In this document: in pieces, positions 17,789-28,328 of the stretch | Layout of the letters: each line of letters opens with the position of its first letter | Position numbering within the stretch: position 1 is the first letter of the stretch | Source of the DNA: Phytoactinopolyspora limicola | Lineage (GTDB): Bacteria; Actinomycetota; Actinomycetes; Jiangellales; Jiangellaceae | Length of the DNA stretch: 64,000 bases | Assembly (NCBI RefSeq): GCF_011320225.1 | Contig: NZ_JAAOEN010000004.1 | Span: forward strand, 508,671 to 572,670 | Direction: 5' to 3' | Made by a program: the position numbers and the translations under genes | The notes under the pieces: model-generated | What the model was told of the DNA's origin: nothing | The model's database searches: none | The model's input: the letters and a program-made list of their open reading frames with translations, nothing else

Positions 17789-18496
17789 TCATTCCTCGAT
17801 GGCGCCACCGATCGCCCGCAAATGCTCGCGGAACGTCAGCGACGGTTGTTCGCGCCGCTTGGCGAGGTATTCGTCGAACCGGACCTGTTCCCGCAAGGAG
17901 GTCCCCGCCCGGATCAGCTCGGCCTGGCGTCGTTCGGTGTCGCGGATCCCCTCGGCCAGTGTGAGCACCTCGTCGACCCGATCCGCGGGGACGAACAACA
18001 CACCGTCGTCGTCGCCGACGACGATGTCGTCGGGCCCGATCCGCCATTCCCCGACGACGGCCGTCACCAGCGCGTCCGCGGGCAGCGGATTGAGCCGGAG
18101 TGGACCCGTCGGTGTCGCCCCAAGGCTGAACACCGGCAGCCCGATACCGTCGATATCGGCGGTGTCGCGGTGCAGGCCCCAGATCACGATGCCCACGACC
18201 CCGGCCGCCGCGGCCTCCAAGACCACCAGGTCACCGACACAGGCCTCGTCGACGCGCCCGCCGTTGTCGACCACCAGCACACCACCGTCGGCGCCGCGAT
18301 CGAACACTTCGAGGAAGACGTCGACACTGCCGGTGTGGCGCGCCGGGCGGGCCGGACCCACCAGCCGGCTGCCGGGTGTCATCGGGCGGACCGCGGCCGG
18401 GGCACACCGTACCGGGAGGTTGGCGCGGATACACCCGTCAGCCATGTGTGCGGTGGTCAGTGCCGCGAACCGGGCGCGGAGATCGTCATGGTCCAT
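17789..18496 (-). CDS. RraA-family protein (HMG aldolase/decarboxylase-like)
   Basis: A 235-residue member of the RraA/4-hydroxy-4-methyl-2-oxoglutarate aldolase family. GVLVVDNGGRVDEACVGDL and the following GIVIWGLHRDTADI match the substrate/metal-binding core (usual G-D-x-x-x-x-x-A and R-D). Family members act as class II pyruvate aldolases or oxaloacetate decarboxylases, and some inhibit RNase E. The ATG at 18496 has AAGGA five bases ahead. It has no obvious partner and is flanked by a Cfr-like and a UvrA-like gene. The actual substrate is unknown. Confidence 0.8.
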   Translation of the reverse strand: MDHDDLRARFAALTTAHMADGCIRANLPVRCAPAAVRPMTPGSRLVGPARPARHTGSVDVFLEVFDRGADGGVLVVDNGGRVDEACVGDLVVLEAAAAGVVGIVIWGLHRDTADIDGIGLPVFSLGATPTGPLRLNPLPADALVTAVVGEWRIGPDDIVVGDDDGVLFVPADRVDEVLTLAEGIRDTERRQAELIRAGTSLREQVRFDEYLAKRREQPSLTFREHLRAIGGAIEE

Positions 18497-18815
18497 AGGT
18501 GTCCTTTCCTCGTCAGGACGAATTCTGCCCGCCCGGATCCGCCCGCGCCGCCATGTTCCGGCCGGATGCCCCACCATTCCGGACACCACGCGGCACCACC
18601 TCGGGAGGACCGCGTCGACCTATGATCGGTAGTCCGGCCTTCAAGAGGTGAAAAATCGCCCCCACCGCCGATACCTTTCCGCACCCCGACACGTCTCACC
18701 CTGCAGGAGACGCCGTCCGGCGTTCGCCGACGTTGTCACCGGCATCGGCCATGATGCCGGTGGAGACCAGCAACTCGACCCACCAGCAACTCGACCCACC
18801 AGCAAGGAGATTTCC

Positions 18816-21137
18816 ATGACCTCCGCCGCTCCCGGCACCGAACCTTCGTCTTCGGAGGTCGACACCACGGTCCAGCGTCGGCACCTCGCGGACAGCCACG
18901 AAGTCATCGAGGTCCGGGGAGCCCGCGAGAACAACCTGACCGACATCTCGCTCGACATCCCCAAGCGGCGGCTGACCGTGTTCACCGGCGTGTCCGGGTC
19001 TGGCAAGTCGTCGCTGGTGTTCGGCACCATCGCCGCTGAATCGCAACGGCTCATCAACGAGACGTATACCGCCTTCATCCAGTCCTTTATGGCTCCGGTC
19101 AACCGGCCGGACGTCGATCGGCTGCGTAATCTCAGCGCCGCCATCGTCGTCGATCAGGAGCGGATGGGGGCCAATGCCCGTTCTACCGTGGGCACCGCCA
19201 CCGACGCACACGCCATGCTGCGGATCGTCTTCAGCCGCGCCGGCAGCCCGCACGTCGGCACCTCATCGGCGTTCAGCTTCAACAAGGCCGAAGGTATGTG
19301 CACCGAGTGCGAGGGCCTGGGGCAGGTGTCCGACGTCGATGTGTCGGAGCTCGTCGACGTCGAGAAGTCGCTGAACGATGGTGCGATCACCGTACCCGGC
19401 TTCGGTGTGGGCACCTGGTACTGGGAGACCATCGCTCGTTCCGGTTTCGTCGACCCGGATATCAAGGTCCAGGACTACACCCCACAGCAGTGGGAAGATT
19501 TCCTCCACAAGCCGTCGACGAAGGTGAAACAAGGCACCTTCAACGTCACCTACGAGGGGCTGCTGGTCAAGGTCCGACGGCTCTACTTGAGCAAGGATCG
19601 CGAGTCGATGCAGCGGCACATCCGCGAGTTCGTCGACCGCGCGGTCACCTTCACCGCCTGCCCGGCGTGCGGCGGTAGCCGCCTCAACTCCGCGGCACTC
19701 TCCTCCAAGATCAACGGGCGTAATATCGCCGAATGCGCGTCCATGCAGATCAGCGATCTCGTCGAGTTCGTTCGGGCCATCGACGATGCTTCGGTTGCCC
19801 CCATGGTCCGCGCGCTAGGAGAGATCCTCGATTCGCTGGTGGAGATCGGCCTGGGGTACCTCAGCCTCGATCGGGAGTCCGGCACGCTGTCCGGAGGTGA
19901 AGCTCAACGGGTCAAGATGATCAGGCACCTGGGCTCGAGCCTCACCGACGTCACCTACGTGTTCGACGAGCCTACCGTCGGCCTGCACCCCCACGACATC
20001 CAACGGATGAACGACCTGCTGAGCCGGCTGCGCGACAAAGGCAACACCGTACTCGTGGTGGAGCACAAACCCGAAGTGATCCAGATCGCCGACCACGTCG
20101 TCGACCTCGGGCCGGGGGCGGGCACCAACGGCGGTCAGCTGTGTTTCGCCGGGTCGCTGGACGGGCTGCGCGCGTCCGGAACACTCACCGGCCGCTACCT
20201 CGATCACCGGATCACCCTTCGGGAGAAGGTCCGTGAGCCCAGCGGGCACCTGTCGGTCACCGGTGCCACGCTGCACAACCTCAAAGACGTCGGCGTCGAC
20301 ATCCCCCTGGGTGTGCTGACCGTGGTCACCGGCGTGGCCGGCTCGGGCAAGAGTTCTTTGATCCACGGCTCGGTGGCCGGCCTGGACGGGGTCATCGCGG
20401 TCGACCAATCACCCATCCGTGGGTCGCGGCGCAGCAACCCGGCCACGTACACGGGTCTGCTGGATCCGATCCGCGCGGCCTTCGCCAAAACCAACGGCGT
20501 CAAGCCAGCCCTGTTCAGCGCCAACTCCGCCGGCGCCTGCGCCAACTGCAAGGGCAACGGAGTCATCTATACGGACCTGGCCATGATGGCCGGGGTCGCC
20601 ACCGTGTGTGAAGAATGTGAGGGCCGTCGATACACCCCCGACGTCCTCACATACCAGCTGCGCGGCAAGAACATCAGTGAGGTCCTCGACATGTCGGTGG
20701 CCGAAGCCGGCGAGTTCTTCACCGAACGCGCTGCTCGCACCATCCTGACCAGGCTCAACGACGTCGGCCTTGGGTATATACGCCTCGGGCAGCCGTTGAA
20801 TACGTTGTCCGGCGGTGAGCGGCAACGCCTCAAGCTGGCCATTCACATGGGTGAGAAGGCGTCCACCTACGTGCTCGACGAACCCACCAACGGCCTACAC
20901 CTGGCCGACGTCGACCAACTGCTGGCGCTGCTCGATCGGCTCGTCGACGACGGAGGCACCGCCATCGTCATCGAACATCACCAGGCGGTGATGGCCCATG
21001 CCGACTGGATCATCGATCTCGGACCCGGCGCTGGACACGACGGCGGGCAGATCGTGTTCACCGGAACACCAGCCGAGTTGATCGAGCGGGGCGATACCCT
21101 CACCGCGCACCATCTACGGCAATACCTCGGTGGCTGA
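18816..21137 (+). CDS. UvrA-like double ABC ATPase (DrrC-type)
   Basis: A 773-residue UvrA paralogue, shorter than the ~950 residues of UvrA proper. First cassette: Walker A GVSGSGKSS (58-66), signature LSGGEAQRVKM, Walker B TYVFDEPTVGLHP. Second cassette: GVAGSGKSS, LSGGERQRLKL, YVLDEPTNGLH. Zinc-type cysteine pairs CTEC, CPAC, CANC and CEEC are present. The UvrB-binding part seems missing or reduced, as in DrrC-type proteins linked to resistance against DNA-binding drugs. AAGGAGA precedes the ATG at 18816; a 19-bp direct duplication (CAGCAACTCGACCCAC type) lies just before it. Repair, drug resistance or another DNA-related role cannot be separated here. Confidence 0.85.
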   Translation: MTSAAPGTEPSSSEVDTTVQRRHLADSHEVIEVRGARENNLTDISLDIPKRRLTVFTGVSGSGKSSLVFGTIAAESQRLINETYTAFIQSFMAPVNRPDVDRLRNLSAAIVVDQERMGANARSTVGTATDAHAMLRIVFSRAGSPHVGTSSAFSFNKAEGMCTECEGLGQVSDVDVSELVDVEKSLNDGAITVPGFGVGTWYWETIARSGFVDPDIKVQDYTPQQWEDFLHKPSTKVKQGTFNVTYEGLLVKVRRLYLSKDRESMQRHIREFVDRAVTFTACPACGGSRLNSAALSSKINGRNIAECASMQISDLVEFVRAIDDASVAPMVRALGEILDSLVEIGLGYLSLDRESGTLSGGEAQRVKMIRHLGSSLTDVTYVFDEPTVGLHPHDIQRMNDLLSRLRDKGNTVLVVEHKPEVIQIADHVVDLGPGAGTNGGQLCFAGSLDGLRASGTLTGRYLDHRITLREKVREPSGHLSVTGATLHNLKDVGVDIPLGVLTVVTGVAGSGKSSLIHGSVAGLDGVIAVDQSPIRGSRRSNPATYTGLLDPIRAAFAKTNGVKPALFSANSAGACANCKGNGVIYTDLAMMAGVATVCEECEGRRYTPDVLTYQLRGKNISEVLDMSVAEAGEFFTERAARTILTRLNDVGLGYIRLGQPLNTLSGGERQRLKLAIHMGEKASTYVLDEPTNGLHLADVDQLLALLDRLVDDGGTAIVIEHHQAVMAHADWIIDLGPGAGHDGGQIVFTGTPAELIERGDTLTAHHLRQYLGG

Positions 21138-21304
21138 CCCGTCGGCACCTGGGTGAGTAGGGACCCTCGACGCAGCGGCGGACGCTGGGGTCTGTGCGTC
21201 GACTGACGATCAACGTAGGTAGTTTCGATCAGCCGGCATGGCCGATTCCGCGAGCCCAACGACTTCCTACTCGCGCGGCCGCTGAGGGTGCTGCCTGCCC
21301 CTAC

Positions 21305-23068
<1,764 letters not shown>

Positions 23069-24014
23069 GCCACCACTCCATTCACCTTCGACGTATCGAT
23101 CTTCGAGCTGTTCTTTCCCTTGGCTACGGGTGGCACCCTCATCCTCGCCGACGACGAACAGCGGGCCGACCCCGACGCGGTGGCGGCGCTGATGCACCAT
23201 CACGGCGTCGGCTGGATCACCGAGACTCCGACCTGGTTGCGGCTGTTGACCTCGACCAACTCCCACAGTCTGCGCGACGTGTTGGTGATCACCATCGGCG
23301 AGGCGCTCGACGCCGACCTCGCACGTGTGCTGCTGTCCGGGGGCGCGATTCTTTGGAACGCCTACGGACCTACGGAGACCACCATCTACTCGACGATGTA
23401 CAAGGTCACGGATGTCGGCGGGATCAGCGGGATCGGCGTCGCCATCGGCTCGCCGCTGCCCGGTGAGCAGGCCTACGTGCGCCACGACGACGGCCATGAA
23501 TGCCGGGCCGGTGAACCCGGCATGTTGTGGATCGGCGGGAGCGGGGTGGCCGAAGGGTACGTCGACGCGCCCGGGCTGACCGCCGCCGCGTTCGTCGACG
23601 ATCCGGTGGCCGGCAGGATCTATCGCACCGGCGATCGGGTGGTGCGGGACACCACGGGTGTTGTATTTCCTCGGCCGGGACGACGATCAGGTGAAGGTGC
23701 GCGGGTTCCGGATCGAACTCGGCGAGATCGAGTCCTGGGCCCGGGAACACCCGGGAATCCTGCATGCCGCCGCATGGGTGGACGACCATGCCGTCTTGGG
23801 CGCACACATCACGTTGGCGGTGCCCGGCCGACCCGGCGACGATCTCACCGCGGCGGTCCGCGAGTTCCTGTCCGCGCACATCCCGAGTTACATGCAGCCG
23901 AACCGCGTGGTCCAGGTGACGGACTGGCCGCTGAACAGCAACGGGAAGACGGACAAACGTGCGCTCCGCGCCCGGCTCCGGGTCGAGCCGGCCGAACCTT
24001 CCCGATCACCGTAG
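23069..24014 (+). pseudogene. NRPS adenylation-domain remnant, truncated and frameshifted
   Basis: The sequence right after the argG stop codes for the C-terminal two thirds of an adenylation domain. Core motifs in order: A4 FTFDVSIFELF, A5 NAYGPTETTI, A6 GMLWIGGSGVAEGY, A7 YRTGDRVV, then a frameshift near 23660-23665, then A8 GRDDDQVKVRGFRIELGE and A10 LNSNGKTDK in another frame. Motifs A1-A3 and any carrier or condensation domain are absent. No start codon with a ribosome-binding site is visible. I conclude it is a decayed piece of an NRPS gene. A sequencing error could explain the frameshift but not the missing N-terminus. Confidence 0.8.
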
Positions 24015-24038
24015 ATCCCGAGGTCCCCTGGAGGTCGC

Positions 24039-24305
24039 ATGAACGAGATCGGCGACATCCGCTACACCGCCGTGGTCAATGGCGAGGACCAACACTCGCT
24101 GTGGACCGAGGGGCGGCCTCTGCCGGCGGGTTGGGCGGAGGTCGGGTTCACCGGCACCCGTGACGAGTGTCTGGCCGAGATCGACCGTATCTGGCCCGAC
24201 ATCCTCCCGCGTAGCGTCCGGGACGCCCTCTCCCCCTGCCCCCTGCCCCCTCCCTCCTCTCCTCTCTCCTCTCTCCCCTCTCCCTCCAAGCCCGGGGGGG
24301 GGTAG
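24039..24305 (+). CDS. MbtH-like protein
   Basis: A small NRPS accessory protein that binds and activates adenylation domains. Residues ~5-60 match the family: YTAVVNGEDQHSLW, then LPAGWAEVGFTGTRDECLAEID and IWPDILPRS, with the conserved Trp residues. The ATG has GGAGG four bases ahead and lies 24 bases after the NRPS remnant. The usual protein ends near residue 65-70; here the frame runs into a Pro/Ser low-complexity tail coded by a polypyrimidine tract, so the natural C-terminus may have been lost. It may be a relic of the same lost gene cluster, or serve NRPSs elsewhere. Confidence 0.75.
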   Translation: MNEIGDIRYTAVVNGEDQHSLWTEGRPLPAGWAEVGFTGTRDECLAEIDRIWPDILPRSVRDALSPCPLPPPSSPLSSLPSPSKPGGG

Positions 24306-24331
24306 GGGGGTGGGGGGGGGGGGGGGGGGGC
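24225..24331. other. Polypyrimidine tract followed by long G-runs
   Basis: A C/T-only stretch of about 60 bases (24228-24287) is followed by runs of 9, 6 and 19 G (24294-24302, 24305-24310, 24312-24330). Such tracts can form G-quadruplex or triplex DNA and are prone to length error in replication and in sequencing. The tract overlaps the end of the mbtH frame. Confidence 0.8.
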
Positions 24332-24392
24332 CACCCCCGCCGTCGCTGTTTCGTTGTTGGTGTTGGGGGCCCCTCTGCCCCCCCCAACCCGC

Positions 24393-24432
24393 TAACGATC
24401 ACCGGGAGAGGGGAGAGGGATCACCGGGGACC
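24393..24432. repeat. Fragment of the GGTGATCGTT repeat family
   Basis: AACGATCACCGGG at 24394-24406 and GATCACCGGGG at 24419-24429 are direct copies, in inverse orientation, of the core found at 21305-21500 and 63921-64000. They lie between mbtH and an ArsR-type regulator gene. Confidence 0.6.
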
Positions 24433-24491
24433 ACCGAGCACGTCGAAACGGGTCTTGCGAAAGAGTTCCTTCAAAAGATATCCTTCGAGAC

Positions 24492-25205
24492 ATGATCGAC
24501 GACGGTCCCCAAGAGGCGAGCGCCACCACCACGGCCGAGCCAGACCCGGCTCCAGCCACCCTCGCGGAACCGCGTGAACTCCGGGATCCGGCGGAGCTTC
24601 GAGCCCTGGCCCACCCCGTCCGCCTGGCGATCCTCGAACTACTCATCACCAACGGCCCGTCCACCGCTACCGAGTTGGCCGAGCAGCTCGGCGACGAGTC
24701 ACCCGCCAATTGTTCATGGCACCTGCGGCAACTCAACCGGTACGGATTCATCGAAGAGGCCGGCACGGGGCCGGGTCGGCAGCGCCGCTGGCGCGTCATC
24801 CCACAACCCACCTCGTTTGGCCCAACCTCCGACGACACCCCGGAGCTCACGCATGCCATCGACGCCGCCGACGAAGTCATGCTGGGCCGGGAGATCGCCG
24901 TCCTCCGCGCCTGGCAGAGCACCCGGCGAGACGAACCGGAGCAATGGCGGGACGCGAGTTTCGCCCTCAACAGTCACGCCTGGTTGACGGCAGACGAGAT
25001 GGCAGCCTTCCAGACCGAGTTCAAAGAACTTCTCGCTCGGCACTCGATCCCCCAGGCTGATCGGCTCGATCCGGCCACCCGTCCCGCCGGCGCCCGGCAC
25101 GTACGACTCGTCACCTGGCTCATCCCCCACCAGCCGGTTCACTCACCGGGCCCGGACCCGGACCACCCAGAACGGGTCACCCCCAGGAACACGGAGGACA
25201 GATGA
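24492..25205 (+). CDS. ArsR-type winged-helix regulator
   Basis: A 237-residue protein with an ArsR-like helix-turn-helix at ~33-105 (ELRALAHPVRLAILELLITN, then TATELAEQLGDESPANCSWH and LRQLNRYGFIEEA). The remainder is an effector or dimer domain seen in HTH_20 regulators of drug exporters. Just upstream, TTCCTTCAAAAG and ATCCTTCGAGA (24466-24488) form a degenerate direct repeat that may be its own operator. Its TGA overlaps the start of an ABC-2 ATPase gene, so regulator and exporter are one operon. Confidence 0.85.
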   Translation: MIDDGPQEASATTTAEPDPAPATLAEPRELRDPAELRALAHPVRLAILELLITNGPSTATELAEQLGDESPANCSWHLRQLNRYGFIEEAGTGPGRQRRWRVIPQPTSFGPTSDDTPELTHAIDAADEVMLGREIAVLRAWQSTRRDEPEQWRDASFALNSHAWLTADEMAAFQTEFKELLARHSIPQADRLDPATRPAGARHVRLVTWLIPHQPVHSPGPDPDHPERVTPRNTEDR

Positions 25206-26179
25206 GCGCCGCACCCGTTCTGGACGTCGAGAACGTCACGAAGATCTATCACAAGAAGGTCTGGGCTAATGATCATGTCTCGCTGACCATCTCCGCCGGC
25301 GACGTCTACGGCCTACTAGGGCACAACGGGGCCGGCAAAACTACCCTGCTCAACCAGGTGGTCGGCCTGGCCAAACCCACCGAAGGAAAAATCACCCTCA
25401 ACGGTCGGGACGCCGTCGCCGACCCAGCGTATGCCCGCAAGATGTGCGCGATGCAGCCACAGTCTCAAGCACCTCTGGACGGCGTCACACCAAAAGAGGC
25501 CATCGAGCTGATGGCCCGGATCCGCGGCGCCAGCCGCCGAGACGCACGTCGGCGCACTGCCGACCTGATGGCCGCACTCGACATCGAGCCGTGGGCCGAC
25601 ACCAAAGGCGAGAAGCTGTCCGGCGGAGTACAACGTCTGACGGCCTTCGCCATGGCCGCCGCCGAACCTGGCCGGCTGGCGATGTTCGACGAACCAACCA
25701 ACGACGTCGACCCCGTCCGTCGCCGCCTGCTCTGGGCGCAGGTGCGCGAACTGGCCGACCAGGGATGTGCGGTCCTCTTGGTCACCCACAACGTCATCGA
25801 AGCCGAACGCACCGTCGACCGGTTGGCGATCCTCGACCACGGAAGAGTGGTGGTCCACGGCACCCCGACCGAACTGCGCGGTGAACACGCTCACCAACTC
25901 CGCCTCGAGGCGGCCGCGATCAGCCACGCCGTGGCACAAGACCTGGCGCACGAGTTCGACAACGCCCGCTCCGCCGTCGCGATCGGCCGGCGGATGATCG
26001 CCCCCGTCGCCGCCGACGACTGCGCGACGGCACTGCAATGGGCGCAGCGCCACCAGCAAACCGGCCGGATCGACGAGTTCTCGTTCAATCCGGTCAGCCT
26101 CGAAGACATCTATATACGCCTCGTCGGGTCTCCCGACGACAACGTGGACGAGAGTGACGATGCGCTCCTGGCTACATAG
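25202..26179 (+). CDS. ABC-2 exporter ATP-binding protein
   Basis: A 325-residue ATPase with Walker A GHNGAGKTT (~39-47), signature LSGGVQRLTAFAMA and Walker B LAMFDEPTNDVDP, plus His switch LVTHNV. The signature has V in place of the usual Q after the second Gly, and DVD replaces the common GLD; both are tolerated variants. It has a C-terminal ~100-residue extension common in CcmA-type drug/lipid exporters. GGAGG precedes the ATG at 25202. Pairs with the downstream membrane protein. Confidence 0.87.
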   Translation: MSAAPVLDVENVTKIYHKKVWANDHVSLTISAGDVYGLLGHNGAGKTTLLNQVVGLAKPTEGKITLNGRDAVADPAYARKMCAMQPQSQAPLDGVTPKEAIELMARIRGASRRDARRRTADLMAALDIEPWADTKGEKLSGGVQRLTAFAMAAAEPGRLAMFDEPTNDVDPVRRRLLWAQVRELADQGCAVLLVTHNVIEAERTVDRLAILDHGRVVVHGTPTELRGEHAHQLRLEAAAISHAVAQDLAHEFDNARSAVAIGRRMIAPVAADDCATALQWAQRHQQTGRIDEFSFNPVSLEDIYIRLVGSPDDNVDESDDALLAT

Positions 26180-26897
26180 CTACAAGCTCCTGCTGAAGTG
26201 GAACGCCCTACGGATGCGGGCCGAGATTCCCGTGTTCCTGGCCTTGCAGACGGTGATCGCATCGGGCATCGTCATCGGTTTCTCACTGCTGATCCCGGAG
26301 ATCGACGCCGTCTCCGCGCTCTACTTGACGACCGGAGCCATGACCGTCTCCCTGATCACCGTCGGAACGGTGCTCGCCCCCCAGATCGTCGCGCAGCAGA
26401 AGGAGCGTGGACTGCTGGACTACCAGCGGTCGATGCCGGTCCCCAGGCTGGCCATGCTCGCCGCCGATGCCACCATCTGGATCTTGGTCGCCCTGCCCGG
26501 CTTGGTGGCGACCCTCTTCGTCGCCATCCTCCGGTTCGACCTCCAGGTATCGATGAGCCCATGGCTAGTGCTGGCCGTCCCGCTGGTCAGCGCCGGTAGC
26601 GTGGCGGTGGGGTACTGCATCGCGTACACCGTCAAGCCGGTGCTCGTCGGGCTGGTGACGAACATCGTCATGATCGCGGCGCTGATGTTCGCCCCGGTCA
26701 ACTACCCGGCCGAGCGGCTGCCCGAATGGGCCAGAACGGTCCACGACTGGTTGCCGTTCCAATACATGGCGCAAGCCATCCGCGACACCATCGACGTGCC
26801 CGCTGGCGGGACGCCACTGCTCCCGTTCGTCGTGCTCGTCGCCTGGGCGATTATCGGCCTGGCGATCACCTCCCGCGTTATGACGCGACGCATCTGA
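26160..26897 (+). CDS. ABC-2 type exporter permease
   Basis: A ~245-residue protein with six hydrophobic segments and the ABC-2 layout (YQRSMPVPRLAMLAADATIW before helix 3). It overlaps the ATPase gene by 20 bases. A GTG six bases before the ATG at 26160 is an alternative start. The ATPase/permease pair probably exports a drug, lipid or peptide and is controlled by the ArsR-type protein encoded first in the operon. Confidence 0.85.
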   Translation: MRSWLHSYKLLLKWNALRMRAEIPVFLALQTVIASGIVIGFSLLIPEIDAVSALYLTTGAMTVSLITVGTVLAPQIVAQQKERGLLDYQRSMPVPRLAMLAADATIWILVALPGLVATLFVAILRFDLQVSMSPWLVLAVPLVSAGSVAVGYCIAYTVKPVLVGLVTNIVMIAALMFAPVNYPAERLPEWARTVHDWLPFQYMAQAIRDTIDVPAGGTPLLPFVVLVAWAIIGLAITSRVMTRRI

Positions 26898-26908
26898 GGC
26901 CCGCCGCC

Positions 26909-27442
26909 TCACTCCCCGCTTGCCAACCTTCCGGTGAGGGTGCGGTATGCCCCAAGCAAGAGGCCAGGCGCCAACCGCCGATGCACCGCGGACATCGGCC
27001 TCCACAACAGCGCGGCCGGGATGCGGTCGTAATACACAAACGTCGCCAGCGAGATGTCGTCGGCGCCGACCCGGACCACCAGCTGCGAACGTATGAACCA
27101 CGACTCCGCTTCAAGCCGAAGCCAATCGTCACCGCGGTCGGCGATAGCCCACCCAGCCACATGATCAGCCGAGACGCCGCTGGCTAGTTGGAGACGGAGC
27201 AGGACCCGCCAGATGAAGATCTCAGCCCGATCCGGAACGTCGCCCAACATCGCGCGCGCCCATTGTTCGGGTGACCAGCTATTCATACGCGGCCAGCTGA
27301 GCGTGAAGACATCAACATAGTCGACCTTCGCCAGAGTGCACAGGCTGCTGATCTCCTCGGGGATCGGTTGCTGACGGCGCACGGCGAAACGGGTGGCGCC
27401 GCGGTCCGCATCGGCCGGGCCCGCCTTGTCCTGTGTACCCAT
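26909..27442 (-). CDS. DUF2867 family protein
   Basis: A 177-residue protein with the DUF2867 pattern: an early ARAMLGDVPD segment, WAIADRGDDWLRLEAESWFI, and a C-terminal LLWRPMSAVHRRLAPGLL (cut here to 18 residues). The biochemical function is unknown; the domain occurs alone or behind SDR domains. The ATG at 27442 has GGGAG six bases ahead; open sequence further upstream is not supported. A second, diverged DUF2867 gene lies at 31201, and both have palindromic upstream regions containing ATACA/TGTAT half-sites. Confidence 0.75.
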   Translation of the reverse strand: MGTQDKAGPADADRGATRFAVRRQQPIPEEISSLCTLAKVDYVDVFTLSWPRMNSWSPEQWARAMLGDVPDRAEIFIWRVLLRLQLASGVSADHVAGWAIADRGDDWLRLEAESWFIRSQLVVRVGADDISLATFVYYDRIPAALLWRPMSAVHRRLAPGLLLGAYRTLTGRLASGE

Positions 27443-27496
27443 CCGTGGCTCCCTTCGTGTGCCGCATCGTGTCGCGGTGATCGCTACACGTCTAAC

Positions 27497-27518
27497 ATAC
27501 AGACACGAATGCATGTAT
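27497..27518. promoter_or_regulatory. Possible TetR-type operator upstream of the first DUF2867 gene
   Basis: ATACA (27497-27501) and TGTAT (27514-27518) form an inverted pair around 12 bases, 55 bases ahead of the DUF2867 start. Similar half-sites stand before the TetR gene at 30566. The match is weak. Confidence 0.35.
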
Positions 27519-27575
27519 CTAGAGCGGACCCCCCTTCGTGAGGCAATACCCGCCGCCGCCGTTAGTGGATGACGA

Positions 27576-28241
27576 CTACCGACCGGCCGCCAACTCATCC
27601 GCGAGACGCACCTCGACACTGTCGAGAATCAGCCCGAGCCCGTACTCGAACTCGTCGCCGAACGAGTACCCCTGCCCTTGAACGTGGTCGGTGATCAGCT
27701 CGACGAGATGTGGGTATGTATCGCGCGGCAGCGTGGGCTGGACCTCGTCGACGAACTCCTCGAAACCGCCACTCACATCGAAAGGTAGGCTCAACTCGGT
27801 CAATACGAAGCCGTAGATGTAGGCATCGACGGCCGAGAAAGCGTGTACTGCCAGCGCCGGCGAGAACCCGTTGTGCCGCAGACATCCCAGCATGGTGTCG
27901 TGATGTCGCAACAGGGCAGCTCCGGGCGCCCGTCGCGATTCGATGAGCCCCAGCGCCCACGGATGCTGCCCCAAAGCTTGACGGGCCGAAGCGGCCCGCT
28001 CGGTCATGGCAGGTCGCCACGGCTGTTGCAGCCCGGGCAGCTCGATCTGGGTGAAGACCCAGTCCGCGAGGCCGTCGAGGAGTGCATCCTTGTTGGCGAC
28101 GTGGTGATAGAGCGACATCGCCTCGACGCCGAGCTCCTTGCCGACGTTGCGCATGCTGACCTGGGTCAGGCCGCCGTCGTCGGCCACCCGGACCGCAGCC
28201 TCGATGATGCGGTCGTGAGTGAGCGCTGGTCGTCTCGGCAT
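27576..28241 (-). CDS. TetR-family regulator (TetR_C_1 type)
   Basis: A 221-residue repressor. The N-terminal helix-turn-helix reads LTHDRIIEAAVRVADDGGLT then VSMRNVGKELGVEAMSLYHH, with the tetracycline-repressor-like HVANKDALLDGLADWVF. The C-terminal domain resembles those of TetR proteins that bind hydrophobic drugs. It is divergent from a quinone-oxidoreductase-like gene, and two matching palindromes lie between them. Confidence 0.87.
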   Translation of the reverse strand: MPRRPALTHDRIIEAAVRVADDGGLTQVSMRNVGKELGVEAMSLYHHVANKDALLDGLADWVFTQIELPGLQQPWRPAMTERAASARQALGQHPWALGLIESRRAPGAALLRHHDTMLGCLRHNGFSPALAVHAFSAVDAYIYGFVLTELSLPFDVSGGFEEFVDEVQPTLPRDTYPHLVELITDHVQGQGYSFGDEFEYGLGLILDSVEVRLADELAAGR

Positions 28242-28271
28242 CGTGATCCTTTCTCGTGCGAGCCTTGTCAG

Positions 28272-28319
28272 CTTACAGATGTAAGGCTACCGTTGTCTCG
28301 ATAGCCATACACCTGTAAG
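28272..28319. promoter_or_regulatory. Double TetR-type operator
   Basis: CTTACAGATGTAAG (28272-28285) is a perfect 6-2-6 palindrome; CATACACCTGTAAG (28306-28319) is the same with one mismatch. Centres are 34 bases apart. The first lies 31 bases ahead of the TetR start, the second ends 10 bases before the divergent oxidoreductase GTG and overlaps its ribosome-binding site, so both genes would be repressed. Confidence 0.75.
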
Positions 28320-28328
28320 GAGATTCTC

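Noticed and set aside
18648..18815. N-terminal extension of the UvrA-like protein
   Set aside because: Upstream codons have no family match, include a duplicated non-coding stretch, and a strong AAGGAGA precedes the ATG at 18816.
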